DNA of 7,846 bases from Chloroflexota bacterium. Its GTDB lineage: Bacteria > Chloroflexota > Limnocylindria > Limnocylindrales > CSP1-4. The stretch covers positions 1 through 7,846 of the forward strand of contig JAOUEG010000072.1 in assembly GCA_029858845.1 (NCBI GenBank). Reading direction: 5' to 3'. Of this stretch, positions 6,155 to 7,846 are shown piece after piece. Position numbers and translations under genes: made by a program. Every line of letters starts with the position of its first letter. Positions within the stretch are counted from its first letter, which is position 1. Under the pieces are notes generated by a model that saw only the letters and a program-made list of their open reading frames with translations, did not search any database and was not told the origin of the DNA.

Positions 6155-7480
6155 CTATCGCTCGGAACGGGACCTCGCTGCCAGCCGATCCTGCAGGCGG
6201 TACCACTCGCCCACGATGGGAAGGAACCACGGCCGGCCTTCGTAGGGGGCCGGTACGAGCGGGAATCCGAGCTGGGAGAGCGCCGGCGGTCCTTCGCCCG
6301 CGAGCCAGGCCCCCACCCGGGTGCCAAGATGGGTCATGAGTGCCACGCCGGTGCCGCAGCAGCCCAGCGCATAGGCCACACCGTCCTTCGTGCGCCCGAC
6401 ATGCGGCATCCGATCAAAGGTGAACCCGACGTTGCCGCCCCACGCGTAGTCGACACGATGTCCGCTCAGCTGCGGGTGGACGCTCAAAAGGCCGCGCCAC
6501 AGGATCGCCGCGGCCCTGTCGACGGACGTCGGCCGGAATGAGGCGCGCCCGCCGAACACCATCCGGCGGTCAGCCGACACATGCCAGTAGTAGAGGAAGT
6601 TCTTCGTGTCGAAGAAGGCCCGCCCCTTCGGCGACAACTCGGCGACCAGGGCGTCCGGCAGGGGTTCCGTGGCGATGATGAACGACCCGATGCCCATGAC
6701 CCGGCGGCGCAGCGATGGCGCCACCCCGTCCGTGTAGCCGTTGGTGGCGACGAGGACATCCCGGGCCAGGATGGTGCCGCGGGTCGTCTTGACGACGAAG
6801 CGACCGTCCGGCTGCCGGCGGATCGAGCGAGCCCGGACGCCCTCGTGAAGGTCCGCCCCGGCGCGGTCGGCCGCCGCGGCGAGTCCGGCAAAGTACCGTC
6901 CTGGATGCAGCAGCGCACTGCCCTCCACCACGAGCGCCCCAAAGTAGGCGTCGGTCCCGATCTCCTGGTGGATGTCCTCGCGCGCCACCATGTGCGCTGG
7001 TACGCCGACAGCCGCCAGGCCGGCAGCGGAATGCTCGAGCTCGGGGACATGGGATGGCGCATAGGCAAGCTCGACATGGCCGACCTCGCGGAACTCGCAA
7101 TCGATGCGCTCGTCGTGGATCAGGCTCCGCACGAGCGCATAGGAATCGAGCGTCTCCTGGTACAGCGCTCGGCCGACCTCGGCTCCGTAGCGCCGGACGA
7201 GCTGCCCGGGGCCCCACTTGAAGCCCGGGTGAACGATGCCCCCATTGCGGGTCGACGCCCCCCAGCCGAGCTCGTGCGCCTCGAGCACGGTGACCCGCAC
7301 GCCCCGCCGGGCGAGCTCCCGGGCGGCATTGATCCCGGCGTAGCCGCCACCGATCACGACCACGTCGGCCGTGCTGGGCAGCCGCCGATCGCTCCGGTCC
7401 GGGAGCGCCGGCATCGTCGCGCTCCAGAGCGACCCGCGCTCGTAGTCCGGGTTCAGGGTCGTTCCAGCCGATGCAGCCAT
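6155..7480 (-). CDS. FAD-dependent oxidoreductase, DAO family (amine / gamma-glutamylputrescine oxidase-like)
   Basis: A 441-residue flavoprotein of the D-amino acid oxidase fold. The Rossmann motif is VVVIGGGYAGINAA (40-53), with Glu67 ending the second strand to hold the FAD ribose. GWGASTRNGG (72-81) is the second flavin motif and is typical of PuuB-like oxidases. LVATNGYT (243-250) and the C-terminal WGGNVGFTFDRMPHVG (347-362) and GCCGTGVALMTHLG (373-386) complete the flavin site. Known relatives oxidise secondary or primary amines or glutamylated polyamines to aldehyde or imine; the substrate here is not determined. ATG 7480 is chosen because the N-terminal GSLWSATMPALPD segment is usual in the family and TAGGCT lies eight bases upstream. 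An ATG at 7414 with GGAG before it is an alternative. No signal peptide is visible, so it is cytosolic. The open frame upstream of 7480 crosses the regulatory region and is not protein-like. Confidence 0.88.
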   Translation of the reverse strand: MAASAGTTLNPDYERGSLWSATMPALPDRSDRRLPSTADVVVIGGGYAGINAARELARRGVRVTVLEAHELGWGASTRNGGIVHPGFKWGPGQLVRRYGAEVGRALYQETLDSYALVRSLIHDERIDCEFREVGHVELAYAPSHVPELEHSAAGLAAVGVPAHMVAREDIHQEIGTDAYFGALVVEGSALLHPGRYFAGLAAAADRAGADLHEGVRARSIRRQPDGRFVVKTTRGTILARDVLVATNGYTDGVAPSLRRRVMGIGSFIIATEPLPDALVAELSPKGRAFFDTKNFLYYWHVSADRRMVFGGRASFRPTSVDRAAAILWRGLLSVHPQLSGHRVDYAWGGNVGFTFDRMPHVGRTKDGVAYALGCCGTGVALMTHLGTRVGAWLAGEGPPALSQLGFPLVPAPYEGRPWFLPIVGEWYRLQDRLAARSRSER

Positions 7481-7488
7481 CGACGCGG

Positions 7489-7494
7489 AGCCTA
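7489..7494 (-). promoter_or_regulatory. Candidate -10 of the oxidoreductase gene (leaderless)
   Basis: TAGGCT on the minus strand ends eight bases before ATG 7480. There is no SD. The place where a -35 would sit is covered by the inverted repeat at 7502-7523. Confidence 0.5.
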
Positions 7495-7501
7495 GCGGAA
7501 C

Positions 7502-7523
7502 GCCGGTGCGGCAGCGCACCGGC
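7502..7523. promoter_or_regulatory. Perfect 9-base inverted repeat, candidate operator
   Basis: Arms GCCGGTGCG and CGCACCGGC are separated by GCAG. The repeat begins seven bases upstream of the oxidoreductase -10 and overlies its expected spacer and -35. Because genes diverge here, a terminator role is unlikely; a repressor site fits better. Confidence 0.45.
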
Positions 7524-7559
7524 AATCGCCATTTCTGGGCCGTTCCACACGCGATCGGC

Positions 7560-7580
7560 ACGTGAATCCGAGGATCACGT
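7560..7580. promoter_or_regulatory. Inverted repeat upstream of the secreted-protein promoter
   Basis: ACGTGA and TCACGT arms continue inward as TCC and GGA with one extra A on the left side and a central GA. The dyad ends one base before the TTGCCC -35 candidate and is centred near -49 of the likely transcript start, a usual activator position. Confidence 0.4.
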
Positions 7581-7581
7581 C

Positions 7582-7612
7582 TTGCCCGACCCCGGGGTCG
7601 TCGCGCTAGACT
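7582..7612 (+). promoter_or_regulatory. Candidate promoter of the secreted-protein gene with palindromic 19-base spacer
   Basis: TTGCCC (7582-7587) and TAGACT (7607-7612) are separated by 19 bases instead of the usual 17. The perfect palindrome CGACCCCGGGGTCG (7587-7600) fills most of the spacer. Long spacers with an internal dyad are the hallmark of MerR-family promoters. No regulator gene is in the window. The transcript would start near 7619, leaving a leader of about 110 bases. Confidence 0.45.
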
Positions 7613-7618
7613 TCCTCC

Positions 7619-7728
7619 ACCACCGTGGGAGCAGCGGGCGCCGTCCGGCAGGACGGCCGGCTCCGGCCCCAACCGCCGCGAGATCGCTGCCTCGACGATC
7701 GCCACCTCAGCCATCAGTGGAGGACGGC
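7619..7728 (+). promoter_or_regulatory. Structured 5' leader of the secreted-protein gene
   Basis: Between the likely transcript start and the ATG the RNA can form a stem of GCAGCG (7631-7636) with CGCTGC (7685-7690). This encloses a hairpin GCCGTCC-GGCA-GGACGGC (7640-7657). A competing stem GGCCGG/CCGGCC (7655-7668) shares bases with that hairpin. It matches no riboswitch class I know. GGAGG (7719-7723) is the ribosome site. In GC-rich DNA such stems can arise by chance. Confidence 0.3.
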
Positions 7729-7846
7729 ATGAAGCGATCCGGCGCCATCGGCGCACTCCTCACCGCCGCGTTGCTCGCGGCCTCGACCTTCTGGGTCGGG
7801 ACGGCCGGGGCCGCGATGCCCGCACCCGGTGATCCGACCATCACGC
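7729..7846 (+). CDS. N-terminus of a secreted protein (signal peptide; runs off the window)
   Basis: Thirty-nine codons are present. The product starts MKRSGAIGALLTAALLAAST, a positively charged start followed by a hydrophobic core of about 20 residues. Then come FWVGTAGAAMPA and PGDPTIT, with small residues (AGAA, or AMPA) fitting a Sec signal peptidase I site near residues 29-33. No lipobox cysteine is seen. The ATG at 7729 is well supported by GGAGG five bases upstream. The mature part is outside the window, so no function can be given. It is transcribed divergently from the oxidoreductase gene. Confidence 0.8.
   Translation, partial: MKRSGAIGALLTAALLAASTFWVGTAGAAMPAPGDPTIT

Noticed and set aside
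5663..6541. Plus-strand open frame of 292 codons over the CNB and oxidoreductase genes
   Set aside because: The minus-strand frames have clear domain motifs; this one does not and has no SD or promoter.
7614..7723. CCTCCAC (7614-7620) is complementary to GTGGAGG (7717-7723), suggesting a masked ribosome site
   Set aside because: With TAGACT as the -10, transcription would start near 7619, so most of the first arm would not be in the RNA.
7481..7756. N-terminal extension of the oxidoreductase frame into the divergent region
   Set aside because: The added residues are not protein-like, cross the regulatory dyads and overlap the secreted-protein gene. The family N-terminus fits the start at 7480.

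Overview
This is a GC-rich bacterial window with eight complete protein genes and one cut off at each edge. The base composition, the class 1B PyrD/PyrK pair, and the mix of strong Shine-Dalgarno (SD) starts with apparently leaderless starts suggest an uncultured Chloroflexota-like bacterium. A high-GC actinobacterial lineage is the main alternative. That assignment is inference, because no rRNA or other decisive marker is present. No tRNA, rRNA, CRISPR array, insertion sequence or phage gene was recognised.

Left block, all on the minus strand. Read in transcription order from 3863 down to 1: a YbaK/EbsC-type deacylase-like protein, a small two-helix membrane protein, a small putative dimeric alpha/beta-barrel protein, an acidic protein with an internal duplication, pyrK, and the start of pyrD. 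The last three are tightly packed. The acidic protein's stop and the pyrK GTG start share a GTGA overlap, and pyrK ends 7 bases before pyrD begins. PyrK (FAD and 2Fe-2S electron-transfer subunit) and PyrD (FMN catalytic subunit) together oxidise dihydroorotate to orotate in pyrimidine synthesis, passing electrons to NAD. The acidic protein is not a known pyrimidine gene.

Centre, plus strand, 3989 to 5650: a group II PLP-dependent amino acid decarboxylase. It is transcribed divergently from the YbaK gene across a 125-base gap. It carries a roughly 30-residue hydrophilic insertion in the mobile-loop region and a possible Phe where the animal enzymes have the catalytic Tyr.

Right block, minus strand, 7480 down to 5675: a DAO-fold FAD-dependent oxidoreductase similar to amine or gamma-glutamylputrescine oxidases, followed by a stand-alone cyclic-nucleotide-binding domain protein. 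The latter converges on the decarboxylase with only 24 bases between stop codons. At the right edge, plus strand, a gene for a secreted protein begins (signal peptide only). The 248-base divergent region between it and the oxidoreductase is the densest regulatory stretch here. It holds three dyads, one of them a 14-base palindrome inside a 19-base promoter spacer, and a leader RNA with hairpin potential.

No convincing new multi-gene system was found. The points most worth following are the acidic duplicated protein coupled to pyrK, the decarboxylase loop, the YbaK-type protein lacking the usual lysine, and the divergent regulatory region.
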